From: Salinicola halophilus | GTDB taxonomy: Bacteria; Pseudomonadota; Gammaproteobacteria; Pseudomonadales; Halomonadaceae | NCBI RefSeq assembly: GCF_003206155.1 | Contig: NZ_PZJV01000001.1 | Span: 673,323 to 737,322 of the forward strand | Reading direction: 5' to 3' | DNA: 64,000 nucleotides | Shown: positions 42,370-51,264 of the stretch, piece by piece | How the letters are laid out: each line of letters begins with the position of its first letter | How positions within the stretch are numbered: position 1 is the stretch's first letter | Notes under the pieces: generated by a model | The model's input: the letters and a program-made list of their open reading frames with translations, nothing else | Databases searched by the model: none | Told to the model about the DNA's origin: nothing | Program-made: the position numbers and the translations under genes

Positions 42370-44115
42370 ATGGCTTACACCCTCGCCATCGTCTTCAGCC
42401 TCGTCGGCTACTTTCTGATCGGCAACTGGGCCGGCAGGCGCGTCAAGCATCTCGACGACTACCTGGTCGCCGGGCGCAACTCGCCGACCTTCCTGATTCT
42501 CGGCACGCTGGTGGCGAGCTATCTCAGTACCAGTGCGTTTCTCGGCGAGACGGGGTTCGCCTATGCGGGCTATCCCTTCGTCATGCTGATCTTTGCGGCG
42601 CTGAGCACCTCAGGCTGTCTGCTCGGCGCGCTGGCGTTCGGCCGCTATCTGCGCCGCAGCGAGGCGCTGACGGTGCCGGAATTTTTCGGCAAGCGCTTCG
42701 CCTCGCAGCGGGTGCAGCGCATCGCCGGGCTCACCACGGTGGTGGGGCTCGGCGCCTATCTGCTCGGCGTGATGCAGGGCGCGGGAATCATGTTCGAGGA
42801 GCTGACCGACCTGCCCTACTGGCTCGGCCTGCTGCTGGTCTGGCTGACCTTCACCGGGTTCATTCTCTACTCCGGCTCACCCGGCGTGGTACTCACCGAC
42901 ACGGTGATGTTCGTGATCTTCTCGCTGGCCGCGGTCGGCGGTTCGATCTACATCATCGACGATCTCGGCGGCTGGCACGGCGTGATCGACGGGCTGCTGG
43001 CGCAGAGCGACAAGCCGGGCATCGCGCTCTGGCACGGGGTGCTGGAAGGCGATGGCGCCGAGTTCTCGACACCCGGCGAGGCGGCCACCTGGGGAATCAC
43101 GCTGGGGCTGGTATGGGCGGCGGTACTGGCGGCCAGCCCGTGGCAGTCCAGCCGCTATCTGATGGCGCGCAACGAGCACGTGGTGATGCGCTCGGCGATG
43201 CTCACCGCCGTCGCGCTGGCGGTGTTCTACGCGCTGATGATGCTCACCGGCGCCGCGCTCAATCTCTATACCCCCGATCTGGATTCCGAGCGCGCCATGG
43301 TATGGGCGGCGATGAACGTGCTGCCGACCTGGCTGGGCATGGTGATTCTCACCGGGGTGTTCGCCGCCGGGCTGTCGTCGTGCTCGACGTTCCTGTCGAT
43401 CATCGGCTTCAGCATCGCCAACGACATCCTGCCGCCCTCACGCAGCGAAAAGACCGCGATGCGCACCAGCCGGTTGGCGGTGCTGGGAGCCGGCCTGGTT
43501 GCTCTGGTGCTGGCACTCTTCCAGCCTCCGGCGGTCATGGCGGTGGTCTGGTTCGCGGCGACGCTGTTCGCGTCTTCCTGGGGACCGGTGGCGCTGATGA
43601 GCATCTGGAGCCGACGCATCACCGCTGCGGGCGCCGGCTGGGGGCTGACCGTGGGCTTCGTCGGCAATCTCCTGATTTCGCTGGCGGTGCAGGCGGAGTG
43701 GCTCACCCTGCCGGTCTATCTGCACCCGGTGGTGATCAGTACGCTGGCGGCAGTGATTGCCATCGCCGTGGCATCGCGTTTGACGGCGGTCAGCGCGGCC
43801 GAGCGCGCGTTTCTGGCCCAGCTCCACGCGCCGTCCGAGACGTCACTGACAGCCTGGGAGAACGGAACGCGAGCTATCGCCGGGGTCACCATGCTGGCTG
43901 GCGTGGCGGTCGGGGCTTTCCTCTGGGTTCAGTACGCGGAGACGCTGGCCGGCTTCGCCGCGCAATACGGTCTTTCGCGTTCGGCGACACTCGGCGCCTA
44001 TGCGCTCGCGCTTGCCTGCGGCGGCATGCTGGTGATCGCAGGGGCGGTCGGCCTGCGCGTGGCGGGCGGACGCGGGAGTGCCCGCCTGCGCCAGGGGGCG
44101 CCCTCGCGCGCCTGA
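42370..44115 (+). CDS. Sodium:solute symporter (SSS family), 581 aa
   Basis: Na+-coupled uptake carrier of the SLC5-like family. About twelve to thirteen membrane helices. The N-terminus reads YTLAIVFSLVGYFLIGNW then LDDYLVAGRNSPTFLILGTL, the start of the Na+ site region; WAAVLAASPWQSSRYLMARN and GMVILTGVFAAGLSSCSTFLS are the later family motifs. The start at 42370 has AGGA about 7 nt upstream; the longer reading to 42187 overlaps the divergent SLC13 gene's leader. The substrate is unknown. It is followed by the EamA transporter after 102 nt. Confidence 0.85.
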   Translation: MAYTLAIVFSLVGYFLIGNWAGRRVKHLDDYLVAGRNSPTFLILGTLVASYLSTSAFLGETGFAYAGYPFVMLIFAALSTSGCLLGALAFGRYLRRSEALTVPEFFGKRFASQRVQRIAGLTTVVGLGAYLLGVMQGAGIMFEELTDLPYWLGLLLVWLTFTGFILYSGSPGVVLTDTVMFVIFSLAAVGGSIYIIDDLGGWHGVIDGLLAQSDKPGIALWHGVLEGDGAEFSTPGEAATWGITLGLVWAAVLAASPWQSSRYLMARNEHVVMRSAMLTAVALAVFYALMMLTGAALNLYTPDLDSERAMVWAAMNVLPTWLGMVILTGVFAAGLSSCSTFLSIIGFSIANDILPPSRSEKTAMRTSRLAVLGAGLVALVLALFQPPAVMAVVWFAATLFASSWGPVALMSIWSRRITAAGAGWGLTVGFVGNLLISLAVQAEWLTLPVYLHPVVISTLAAVIAIAVASRLTAVSAAERAFLAQLHAPSETSLTAWENGTRAIAGVTMLAGVAVGAFLWVQYAETLAGFAAQYGLSRSATLGAYALALACGGMLVIAGAVGLRVAGGRGSARLRQGAPSRA

Positions 44116-44217
44116 TCGACCCGGCGCGGTGCAAGGCGCCGGTCACCCGTCCCGGGGCGACGGCCACATTCAGTGCGGTCGTCGTCATTCGAGCACGCCA
44201 TCGAGGAATCGAGCCGT

Positions 44218-45093
44218 ATGCCAATCGGGTCTTTGCGCTTGGCGAGCGATCACGCCCGCGGACTGACACTCGCGGCGGTGGGCGTGTTCGTGCTGAGCTT
44301 CGACAGCCTGCTGGTGCGGCTGGCGGCGACCGACGGCTGGAACGTGGCGTTCTGGCGAGGCGCGCTGATGGCGGTCGTCGTTGGCGTCTTCTACTGCCAG
44401 CCGCGACGACTGGCGACACTGAACGCGCATCGCGTCGCTTCGCTGATCTCCGCCGGGCTACTGGCCGCGATCTCACTGCTGTTCGTGATGGCGGTGATGC
44501 ATACCCGCGTGGCCAACGTGGTGGTGATTCTGAGTACGGCGCCGCTGTTCGCGGCGATTCTCACGCGTCTCTTCCTGCACGAGCGGGTGCCCGGGAGAAC
44601 CTGGCTTTCGATCGCGCTGGCCTCCTTTGGGCTGGTGATCGTCTTTGCCGGCTCGCTGAGCGGTGACGGGCTGCTCGGGGATCTCTTCGCGCTGGGCGCG
44701 GCGATGGCCGTCGGTGCCAACCTCACGCTGCTGCGGCGCTTCCCGACGCTGGATCGCCTCCCGCTGATCGCCGGCGGCGGCGTGATCACCGCCCTCGTCG
44801 CCCTGCCGATGGCGCGTCCGCTGGCGCTGGAGCCGCCGAGCTACGCCGTGCTCGCGGTCATGGGGCTGCTGCAGATGCCGCTGGCTACGGCACTGATCAA
44901 CAACGCCACGCGCTACCTGCCCTCTGCCGAGGTGGCGCTGTTCTATCTGATCGAAGCGATCCTCGGCACGCTCTGGGTCTGGTGGTTCCTCGCCGAGGAA
45001 CCCCCTGCCGCCACGCTCTACGGCGGCCTGCTCACGCTGGCGACGCTACTCGTCAACGCCTGGCTCGGGCTACGCCGGCCGGCCGGTGCCTGA
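44218..45093 (+). CDS. EamA/DMT family transporter
   Basis: Drug/metabolite transporter-type exporter of 291 aa, two EamA repeats of five helices each: FDSLLVRLAATDGWNVAFWRG opens the first, GDLFALGAAMAVGANLTLL the second. The start at ATG 44218 has GAGGAA 9 nt upstream; the reading from GTG 44173 is longer without support. Substrate unknown. It may share a transcript with the symporter before it. Confidence 0.85.
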   Translation: MPIGSLRLASDHARGLTLAAVGVFVLSFDSLLVRLAATDGWNVAFWRGALMAVVVGVFYCQPRRLATLNAHRVASLISAGLLAAISLLFVMAVMHTRVANVVVILSTAPLFAAILTRLFLHERVPGRTWLSIALASFGLVIVFAGSLSGDGLLGDLFALGAAMAVGANLTLLRRFPTLDRLPLIAGGGVITALVALPMARPLALEPPSYAVLAVMGLLQMPLATALINNATRYLPSAEVALFYLIEAILGTLWVWWFLAEEPPAATLYGGLLTLATLLVNAWLGLRRPAGA

Positions 45094-45313
45094 CCTGACC
45101 CTTCCCACTGAGACGAAGGGAGTGACGTGACCGGTCAGGGCTCGGGGATCTCTCGACGCATCGCCCCGCTGACGGGCAGAACGCCCACAAGACACCTCGA
45201 GCTCCTCGGGGGGTGAAACGGGTAACCGAGCGTAATCGTTCGTTACCCCAAAAGTCGTGAACGCGCGGGTATCTGCTCGCAAAGTCGCCTTGAATCACGA
45301 TTCGGCAAAGCAA

Positions 45314-45343
45314 TTGACCGTAGCACTCGGGAGTCGTCTATCT
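45314..45343 (+). promoter_or_regulatory. Candidate stress-type promoter of the DUF892 gene
   Basis: TTGACC and CTATCT are separated by 18 nt; the -10 resembles the CTATACT form preferred by RpoS. The start codon lies about 70 nt downstream. Homologues of the gene (yciE/yciF) are RpoS-controlled in enterics, which fits. The remaining 45094-45310 gap shows nothing further. Confidence 0.4.
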
Positions 45344-45414
45344 TGAGATGGAAAGCAGCGCAACGGGCACTCATCAATTCGATGAGCCTGCGCCGGCTTT
45401 CCGGAGAAACCCCA

Positions 45415-45927
45415 ATGAGCACGGAATCGAGAAATGAATTCTATGCCTGGTTGAGAGATGCGCACGCCATGGAAGAACAGGCGGTGAAAACGCTGGAAGC
45501 GCAGGCCGAGCGGCTGGAGCACTACCCGCAGATGCGCACACGGATCGAGCAGCATGTCGAAGAGACGCGAGGTCAGGCGCGACGCCTGGAAACCTGTCTC
45601 GATGGCATCGATGAAGGGACGTCGATGTGGAAAGACCTGGGCGGCAAGCTGGCCTCCATGGGTCAGACGATCGGCGGGTCGATGGTTTCCGACGAGGCGG
45701 TCAAGGGTTGCGTGTCGAGCTACGCTTTCGAGCATTTCGAGATCGCCAACTACCGGGCGTTGATCGCGGCCGCCAAAGCCCTCGGTGAACAGACCGTTCG
45801 CGACGTCTGCGAACAGAACCTTGCCGAAGAGCTCGCCATGGCCCAGTGGCTGGAAGAGAACCTCGGCGACGTCACTCGCACCTTTCTCTCTCGCACCGAA
45901 CAGGGTGACTCGGAGGCCAAACGCTGA
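45415..45927 (+). CDS. DUF892 (YciE/YciF-like) ferritin-like protein
   Basis: 170 aa four-helix-bundle protein of the YciE/YciF family, usually induced by osmotic or general stress. It has the family's helical pattern with acidic and histidine residues placed for a di-metal site: DAHAMEEQAVKTLEAQ, HVEETRGQARRLETCL, SSYAFEHFEIANYRALI and EQNLAEELAMAQWLEENL. The start at ATG 45415 follows GGAG; an earlier in-frame start at 45343 lies in the promoter. Its partner is probably the small hydrophilic protein next to it. Confidence 0.88.
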   Translation: MSTESRNEFYAWLRDAHAMEEQAVKTLEAQAERLEHYPQMRTRIEQHVEETRGQARRLETCLDGIDEGTSMWKDLGGKLASMGQTIGGSMVSDEAVKGCVSSYAFEHFEIANYRALIAAAKALGEQTVRDVCEQNLAEELAMAQWLEENLGDVTRTFLSRTEQGDSEAKR

Positions 45928-45987
45928 ACGGAAGGCTGGAACGTTTCAAGAGCGCCGCCTGACCGGCCTCTCTATCAAGGAGTCTTT

Positions 45988-46299
45988 ATGAGCCATTCTC
46001 ACGAACACCCCAAGCAGTCCGAAGACGAAGCGCGCAAGGCGAAAAAGACTCTGGAGCGGGAAGTCCCCAACGACGCCAATGAAAAACGCGGTCACGAGAC
46101 CGAGCAGGAGCCCAAGCCCTATCTCGAAGGCGAAAACGTCGATAATCAGAAAGACCCCGACAGCCGCCAAAACCCCGGCCTGAATACCTCGGGCGACAAG
46201 ACCCCGGTGCGCGGTACGCAGATAAGCCAAGAGAAGCAGGCGCACAAGCGCCATATCGACCGTAAGGACGACAAGGCGGGGTCGAAAAGCGACGGCTGA
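45988..46299 (+). CDS. Small hydrophilic, disordered protein, 103 aa
   Basis: Extremely polar protein (rich in K, E, D, N, Q, no hydrophobic core): SHEHPKQSEDEARKAKKTLE at the N-terminus and DRKDDKAGSKSDG at the end. AAGGAG sits 5-6 nt before the ATG and a clear terminator follows on the same strand. The composition recalls desiccation- or osmotic-stress proteins of the hydrophilin type (inference). I do not recognise a named family. It lies 60 nt after the DUF892 gene and probably shares its transcript. Confidence 0.7.
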   Translation: MSHSHEHPKQSEDEARKAKKTLEREVPNDANEKRGHETEQEPKPYLEGENVDNQKDPDSRQNPGLNTSGDKTPVRGTQISQEKQAHKRHIDRKDDKAGSKSDG

Positions 46300-46331
46300 T
46301 ACACACGCCATCGATTACCGCCAGCATCGGG

Positions 46332-46363
46332 AAAACGCCGCCGGATCACCCGGCGGCTTTTTT
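46332..46363 (+). terminator. Rho-independent terminator
   Basis: GCCGCCGG pairs with CCGGCGGC over a short loop, followed by six T residues, 30-60 nt after the small hydrophilic gene. It ends the DUF892 unit. Confidence 0.92.
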
Positions 46364-46365
46364 GC

Positions 46366-46697
46366 GGCCCCGATTTTTGCGGCCCCGGTCGATATCGATG
46401 TCATGGCGCGATCACGTGGTCGGCGACTAAACGCACTCACTGAAGCCTACCGCTTCCGACGCTTCGAGCCTGTCGCACGCCCGTCAGGCGGTCACGACCG
46501 AGGTTCGGCTATTGGCGAGCGGTTCCAGGTGGCAATCAGAACGAGGCGTCGTCGAGCGTTCCTGCAGACGCAGAAAAACGGTCACGACGGGATCGGTGAC
46601 AGCCAGATACGCGAAAGATCGCTCGCGGCGATCAATGGGTGTTTCGAATCGAATTGGTATCAAACGGTGGCCGGCTGGCCGAAAGGCAGGGCATCGT
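46366..46697. other. Gap of about 330 nt without recognisable features
   Basis: Between the terminator and the first tRNA-Asn. The open frames here lack ribosome-binding sites and family resemblance. A CGGCC-type repeat at 46364-46390 duplicates GCGGCCCCG; otherwise I see nothing. Confidence 0.5.
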
Positions 46698-46773
46698 TGG
46701 CTCCCCGAACAGGACTCGAACCTGTGACCCAATGATTAACAGTCATTTGCTCTACCAACTGAGCTATCGGGGA
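46698..46773 (-). tRNA. tRNA-Asn (GTT)
   Basis: 76 nt on the minus strand including an encoded CCA. The acceptor stem begins TCCCCGA, the D-loop AGCTCAGTTGGTAGAGC, the anticodon loop CTGTTAA (anticodon GTT), and the T-arm GGTTCGAGTCC. Last of three tandem copies in transcription order. Confidence 0.97.
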
Positions 46774-46804
46774 TCGATGCACTAACGATGTAAGGCGATG
46801 ATGA

Positions 46805-46880
46805 TGGCTCCCCGAACAGGACTCGAACCTGTGACCCAATGATTAACAGTCATTTGCTCTACCAACTGAGCTATCGGGGA
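46805..46880 (-). tRNA. tRNA-Asn (GTT)
   Basis: Same 76 bases as the copy at 46698-46773, including CCA. Middle copy of the tandem array; the spacer on either side is 26-31 nt and differs in sequence. Confidence 0.97.
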
Positions 46881-46906
46881 TCGGTCTCACCGCGTGCTGA
46901 AGTCGT

Positions 46907-46982
46907 TGGCTCCCCGAACAGGACTCGAACCTGTGACCCAATGATTAACAGTCATTTGCTCTACCAACTGAGCTATCGGGGA
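46907..46982 (-). tRNA. tRNA-Asn (GTT)
   Basis: Third identical copy, first in transcription order; promoter boxes lie about 20 nt upstream. The three copies form one transcription unit. Confidence 0.97.
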
Positions 46983-47002
46983 CCGTCTTCAGCACGCGGC
47001 GT

Positions 47003-47030
47003 AGTATACGCGCTGGTTTTTAGGCGTCAA
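47003..47030 (-). promoter_or_regulatory. Promoter of the tRNA-Asn array
   Basis: On the minus strand TTGACG and TATACT are separated by 16 nt, followed by a GC-rich discriminator (ACGCCGCG) as is usual for stringently controlled stable-RNA promoters. The -10 is about 20 nt before the first tRNA base. Confidence 0.8.
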
Positions 47031-47450
47031 GCCCTACCCGCAATTCGATACGCACGGCGGCGCCAAATTCTCGTCCACAATCAAGCGACTGCATCGCGCT
47101 CTTGCGACGGGCGATGCCCGGCTGGCGCGGTTCGAACGTGGCGCTCACGCCGCACGTGACGACATCACGCCATCCGTTCGGCTCGTGGGCGCCCGGCCGT
47201 CGGCGTCGGTCAGCAAGCGGCCATTGAGCATGTTCCGAACGATCGGCGATGAAGCATCGCAATGGTCACTTCGAGCGGCACGTCGCGACTGCATCTGGCC
47301 ATCAATCGGCCAACCGCCGACGAGCGTCGGACACGATGAAAATGCAGGGAAGTCGGTGCGGGGGCTAGGCACCAGCGGCTCGCGAAAGCGAGTGTAAAAC
47401 CTCGATTCGAGAGAAGACGCTGAAGAAAGTACGAGAGGAAGTGCTGAAAG
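47031..47450. other. Gap of about 420 nt without recognisable features
   Basis: Between the tRNA-Asn promoter and tRNA-Met. Open frames are short, lack a start context and code for no recognised protein. Confidence 0.5.
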
Positions 47451-47527
47451 TGGTGGCTACGCCCTGATTCGAACAGGGGACCCCATCATTATGAGTGATG
47501 TGCTCTAACCAGCTGAGCTACGTAGCC
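47451..47527 (-). tRNA. Elongator tRNA-Met (CAT)
   Basis: 77 nt on the minus strand with encoded CCA. The acceptor stem is GGCTACG/CGTAGCC, the D-arm AGCTCAGCTGGTTAGAGC, the anticodon loop CTCATAA (anticodon CAT), and the T-loop GTTCGAATC. The body resembles E. coli metT/metU elongator tRNA rather than initiator or the lysidine-modified Ile tRNA. Confidence 0.95.
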
Positions 47528-47582
47528 ATCCAGCGTCGCCTCATTCAGGGCTCGGGGAGAACCGCCAAGGCAACGGGGGCGC

Positions 47583-47611
47583 ACTATACCGGCGGACTCG
47601 TGGGATCACAA
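47583..47611 (-). promoter_or_regulatory. Promoter of tRNA-Met
   Basis: On the minus strand TTGTGA and TATAGT are separated by 17 nt, followed by a GCGCC discriminator about 55 nt before the tRNA. The -35 falls inside a hairpin (47590-47619). Confidence 0.65.
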
Positions 47612-47619
47612 GTCCGCCG
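47590..47619. terminator. Hairpin between choX and tRNA-Met
   Basis: CGGCGGACT pairs with AGTCCGCCG over a 12-nt loop. A GTCGTTTTTA tract lies on the plus strand only, so it is no perfect terminator for choX; it may end stray plus-strand transcription or slow readthrough into the tRNA. Confidence 0.35.
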
Positions 47620-47633
47620 AGTCGTTTTTAGAG

Positions 47634-48656
47634 TCAGAGATTCAGCGACTCGCGAACGGCAGGCAGCCCCAGCTCTCCTTCCACGGTCTCCACCCCCTCG
47701 AGCCAAGCGTCGAGCGTCTCGGGGTTGCTGGACAGCCAGGCGCGGGCCGCGTCCTCGGCGTCTTCGCCGTCATTCATGATGGCGCCCATGACCTCGTTTT
47801 CCATGTCCAGCGTGAAGCTGAGGTTCTCGAGCAGCCCGCCGACGTTGGTGCACTCCTCCGTGTAGCCGGCGCGAGTGTTGGTATAGACGGTGGCGCCGCC
47901 GAAATCGGGCCCGAAGTAGTCATCCGCACCGGAGAGATAGCCCATCTCCAGATTGGTGTTCATCGGATGCGGTGCCCAGCCGAGAAAGACGATCCAGTCG
48001 TCGCTGCGGGCGCGCGCTTTCGCCTCGGCGAGCATGCCGGCCTCGCTGGAATCCACCAGCGTCCAGTCGCCGAGGCCGAAGGCGTCGTCGTCGATCATCT
48101 GCTGGATGATCATGTTGCCGTCGTTGCCCGCCTCGATACCGAAGAGCTTGTGCTCGAACTGTTCGGCATGCGCATCGAGGTCGGCGACGGACGTCACGCC
48201 GGCGTCGAGCACGGTCTGCGGCACCGCCAGGGTGTATTTGGCGCCTTCCAGGTTGGCGCGGGGGCGATCCACGACGCCCTCTTCGATGTAGGGATCGCTG
48301 ATCGATGCCATGGAAGGCATCCAGTTGCCCAGGAAGACATCGAAGTCGCCGTTTTTCATGCCGGCGTAGGCCACCGGTACCGATACGGTATCGGAACTCG
48401 CTTCGTAGCCAAGTCCGTCGAGCACGACGCTCGCCAGAGCGGTCGTCGCCTGAATATCGGTCCAGCCGACTTCGGCGAAATGCACCGTCCGGCAGCTCTC
48501 CGGTACCGCCGCCTGCGCAGCGCCGATGGTACCGGCGGCGAGCGCAGCGCCCGTCAACGCCGCGCCGACGAGCACTCGGCGCGAACGCGGCGTGCCACCA
48601 CGCTGATGGGAGGAGGAGATTACGTGGAATTCGCCCAGATCGTCTCGTGAAGTCAT
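47634..48656 (-). CDS. choX: Choline ABC transporter substrate-binding protein
   Basis: Periplasmic binding protein for choline or a related quaternary amine. 340 aa. A twin-arginine-like signal (PRSRRVLVGAALTGAALAAG) precedes the mature region; VHFAEVGWTDIQATTALA and VPVAYAGMKNGDFDVFLGNW are the ChoX landmarks, with aromatic residues for the cation cage (W and Y in these motifs and ADDYFGPDFGGATVYTNTRAGYTEEC). The start at ATG 48656 has only a weak ribosome-binding site; earlier in-frame codons add a longer N-terminus without support. It is divergent from betI, so it probably belongs to the BetI regulon. The permease and ATPase genes choW and choV are not next to it. Confidence 0.88.
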   Translation of the reverse strand: MTSRDDLGEFHVISSSHQRGGTPRSRRVLVGAALTGAALAAGTIGAAQAAVPESCRTVHFAEVGWTDIQATTALASVVLDGLGYEASSDTVSVPVAYAGMKNGDFDVFLGNWMPSMASISDPYIEEGVVDRPRANLEGAKYTLAVPQTVLDAGVTSVADLDAHAEQFEHKLFGIEAGNDGNMIIQQMIDDDAFGLGDWTLVDSSEAGMLAEAKARARSDDWIVFLGWAPHPMNTNLEMGYLSGADDYFGPDFGGATVYTNTRAGYTEECTNVGGLLENLSFTLDMENEVMGAIMNDGEDAEDAARAWLSSNPETLDAWLEGVETVEGELGLPAVRESLNL

Positions 48657-48782
48657 CTCGATATCGCCTATGGTTGATTGTCGTTGATGGCACACCCGAC
48701 CTCGGCAGAGACCAGGCAGATGAATCATTCCGCGTTATTCGAAAACGCGTTTCCTGCACTGCATAACGGTCGCGATTTTTTG

Positions 48783-48802
48783 TTGATTGACCGTTCAATA
48801 AA
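48783..48802. promoter_or_regulatory. BetI operator
   Basis: TTGATTGACCGTTCAATAAA contains the near-palindrome ATTGACC/GTTCAAT (12 of 14 positions match), close to the ATTGAACGTTCAAT site I recall for BetI repressors of gammaproteobacteria. It lies in the choX-betI intergenic space, overlapping the -35 box of betI, and should make both directions choline-responsive. Confidence 0.7.
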
Positions 48803-48815
48803 GAATTTCCATAAT
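48787..48815 (+). promoter_or_regulatory. betI promoter
   Basis: TTGACC and CATAAT separated by 17 nt; the -35 lies within the BetI operator, so bound repressor would block RNA polymerase. Confidence 0.65.
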
Positions 48816-48897
48816 AGGATGACTTTGTGGACGATGCCAACCGAGCCGCATGGCGGATCGACGATGAAGCGATTCACAGAAACATCGATAGTCGTGA

Positions 48898-48946
48898 AAG
48901 ATCGGTAAGAGAAAGATCGGTAGCAGATAAAGATCGGTAGTCGATA
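48898..48946. repeat. Three tandem repeats of 15-17 nt in the betI leader
   Basis: Units AAGATCGGTAAGAGA, AAGATCGGTAGCAGATA and AAGATCGGTAGTCGATA follow one another and end at the betI ribosome-binding site (AAGGAG). Confidence 0.8.
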
Positions 48947-48958
48947 AGGAGTCGCGCT

Positions 48959-49597
48959 TTGCCCAAGGTCGGCATGCAACCCATCCGCCGTCGTCAGCTC
49001 ATCGAAGCGACGCTCGCCACCATCGACGAGTTCGGCCTGGCGGATGCCACCATCTCGCGTATTGCCAGGCGGGCCGGCGTCTCCACCGGCATCATCAGTC
49101 ATTACTTCGAGGGCCGCGACGGTCTGCTCGAGGCCACCATGCGTCATATCCTCACGGACCTTGGCACGGCGGTGAACGAGCGCCGCACCCGACTCGGCGA
49201 AGCCCCGCCGCGGGCGCATCTACATGCCATCATCGATGGCAACTTCGACCGCAGTCAGACCAGCCGCTCGGTCATGAAGACCTGGCTCGCCTTCTGGGCC
49301 AGCAGCATGCATCACAAGCCGCTGCAGAAGCTGCAGCGGGTCAACGACCGGCGCCTGTATTCGAACCTTTGCGCACAGTTTCACCGCGCGCTGCCAAAGC
49401 ACCAGGCGCGGGATGCCGCTCGCGGCCTCGCCGCACTGATCGACGGGCTGTGGTTGCGGGGTGCGCTCGCCCCCGAGGGACTCAACGTCGAACGCGCGCG
49501 CCGGCTCGCCTATGACTATGTGCGTGAGCAGCTCGCCCACGGCGACACCCTCGCCGAAACGACGCCTCGACGGCACCGGGAGATGCAGCCTGACTGA
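48959..49597 (+). CDS. betI: Betaine-synthesis repressor BetI
   Basis: TetR-type repressor that responds to choline and controls betaine synthesis. 212 aa. [19 protein letters not shown] is the conserved BetI opening; the helix-turn-helix is [21 protein letters not shown]. It starts with TTG at 48959, with AAGGAG about 8 nt upstream; TTG is the only start that gives the conserved N-terminus. It precedes betB by 128 nt in the same direction. Confidence 0.93.
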   Translation: MPKVGMQPIRRRQLIEATLATIDEFGLADATISRIARRAGVSTGIISHYFEGRDGLLEATMRHILTDLGTAVNERRTRLGEAPPRAHLHAIIDGNFDRSQTSRSVMKTWLAFWASSMHHKPLQKLQRVNDRRLYSNLCAQFHRALPKHQARDAARGLAALIDGLWLRGALAPEGLNVERARRLAYDYVREQLAHGDTLAETTPRRHREMQPD

Positions 49598-49725
49598 AGG
49601 CCCAGCGCCCAGCGTCCCACCCGGCTGCACGATTCAGGCCGCACGGTCGAGATCGAACGACCGATTCCCATGACGGCGCTTCGACGCCAGCCGCGCTTCC
49701 AACCGGGCACTACAGGAGAGACTCC

Positions 49726-51195
49726 ATGGCACGATTCGAGACCCAGACGCTCTACATCGACGGTCGCCGCGAGCCGGCGACGAGCACAGAGACCTTCGAC
49801 GTCGTCAATCCGGCCAACGGCGAAACCCTGGCCAGCATTCAGCAGGCCAGCGCCGCCGATGTCGACAAGGCCGTCGAAAGCGCCGCCCGGGCACAGCGCG
49901 AGTGGGCGAAACTGAGCGGCATGGAGCGCTCGCGCATTCTGCTCAAGGCGGTGGCGCTGCTGCGAGAGCGCAACGACGAACTCGCCGAGCTGGAAACGCG
50001 CAATACCGGCAAGCCGATCGGCGAAACCGCCAGCGTCGACATCGTGACCGGCGCGGACGCGCTGGAGTACTTCGCGGGCCTGGCGCCGGCGCTCGAGGGT
50101 ACCCAGATTCCCCTGCGCGAAGACTCATTCGTCTATACCCGACGCGAACCGCTCGGCGTGGTGGGTGCCATCGGCGCCTGGAACTACCCCGTGCAGATCG
50201 CCTGCTGGAAGGCCGCGCCGGCACTCGCCGCCGGTAACGCCGTGGTCTTCAAGCCCAGCGAAGTCACCCCGCTAACCGCCATGACACTGGCCGAGATCTT
50301 CACCGAGGCCGGCCTGCCGGACGGACTGTTCAACGTCGTTCACGGCGACGGCCGCGTCGGCGCGATGCTCACCGAACATCCGGGCATCGCCAAGATCAGC
50401 TTCACCGGCGAGGTCGGCACCGGCAAGAAGGTGATGTCGGCGGCTGCCGGGTCGACGCTCAAGGAAGTCACCATGGAGCTTGGCGGCAAGTCGCCGCTGA
50501 TCGTCTTCGACGATGCCGATCTCGACCGCGCCGCCGATGCCGCCATGATGGCCAACTTCTACTCCAGCGGGCAGGTCTGCACCAACGGCACCCGCGTCTT
50601 CGTCCACCGTTCGGTCAAGGCGGCGTTCGAGGCGAAGCTCGTCGAACGCGTCGAACGCGTCAGGGCCGGCGACCCGCTCGCCTCGAAGACGAACTTCGGC
50701 CCGCTGGTGAGCTTCGAGCATCGGGAGAAAGTGGAAAGCTATCTGGAGATCGCCCAGCAGGACGGTGCTCGCCTGCTGATCGGCGGCAAGCGAATGACGG
50801 ATGGCGACTTCGCCGACGGCGCCTGGATCGCGCCCACCGTCTATACCGACTGCGATGACGACATGCGCATCGTGCGCGAAGAGATCTTCGGGCCGATTCT
50901 CTCGCTGCTGGTCTTCGACGAGGAAGACGAAGTGATCCGCCGCGCCAACGACACCGAGTACGGCCTCGCCGCCGGCCTCTTCACCGAAGGGCTCAACCGC
51001 GCTCATCGGGTCGTGCATCGCCTCGAGGCGGGTATCTGCTGGATCAATACCTGGGGCGACTCCCCCGCCGAGATGCCGGTCGGCGGCTACAAGCAGTCCG
51101 GTATCGGGCGTGAAAACGGCATGGAGACGCTGGCTCACTACACGCAGACGAAGTCGGTGCAGATCGAGATGGGGCCGTTCGAGTCGGTGTTCTGA
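49726..51195 (+). CDS. betB: Betaine aldehyde dehydrogenase
   Basis: Oxidises betaine aldehyde to glycine betaine with NAD(P)+. 489 aa. [20 protein letters not shown] is the family NAD-binding start, [17 protein letters not shown] carries the general base Glu251, and [11 protein letters not shown] the catalytic Cys285. [20 protein letters not shown] is typical of BetB. AGGAG lies 8 nt before ATG. It is followed by betA after 69 nt. Confidence 0.95.
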   Translation: MARFETQTLYIDGRREPATSTETFDVVNPANGETLASIQQASAADVDKAVESAARAQREWAKLSGMERSRILLKAVALLRERNDELAELETRNTGKPIGETASVDIVTGADALEYFAGLAPALEGTQIPLREDSFVYTRREPLGVVGAIGAWNYPVQIACWKAAPALAAGNAVVFKPSEVTPLTAMTLAEIFTEAGLPDGLFNVVHGDGRVGAMLTEHPGIAKISFTGEVGTGKKVMSAAAGSTLKEVTMELGGKSPLIVFDDADLDRAADAAMMANFYSSGQVCTNGTRVFVHRSVKAAFEAKLVERVERVRAGDPLASKTNFGPLVSFEHREKVESYLEIAQQDGARLLIGGKRMTDGDFADGAWIAPTVYTDCDDDMRIVREEIFGPILSLLVFDEEDEVIRRANDTEYGLAAGLFTEGLNRAHRVVHRLEAGICWINTWGDSPAEMPVGGYKQSGIGRENGMETLAHYTQTKSVQIEMGPFESVF

Positions 51196-51264
51196 CGATT
51201 GCCGCTTCACTCGTCCAGGTGAAATCTCGGCTCTTCTCTCTTCTGTTCAACCAGGAACAAGCGT

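Noticed and set aside
42171..44666. 831-aa open frame overlapping the SSS symporter in another frame
   Set aside because: Arg-rich, spans two genes with good motifs in their own frame; a frame artefact.
45946..46311. 121-aa hydrophobic open frame on the minus strand
   Set aside because: Looks like a membrane protein, but the plus-strand 103-aa gene has AAGGAG and a same-strand terminator; the complement of Lys/Glu-rich coding naturally gives Leu/Phe-rich sequence.
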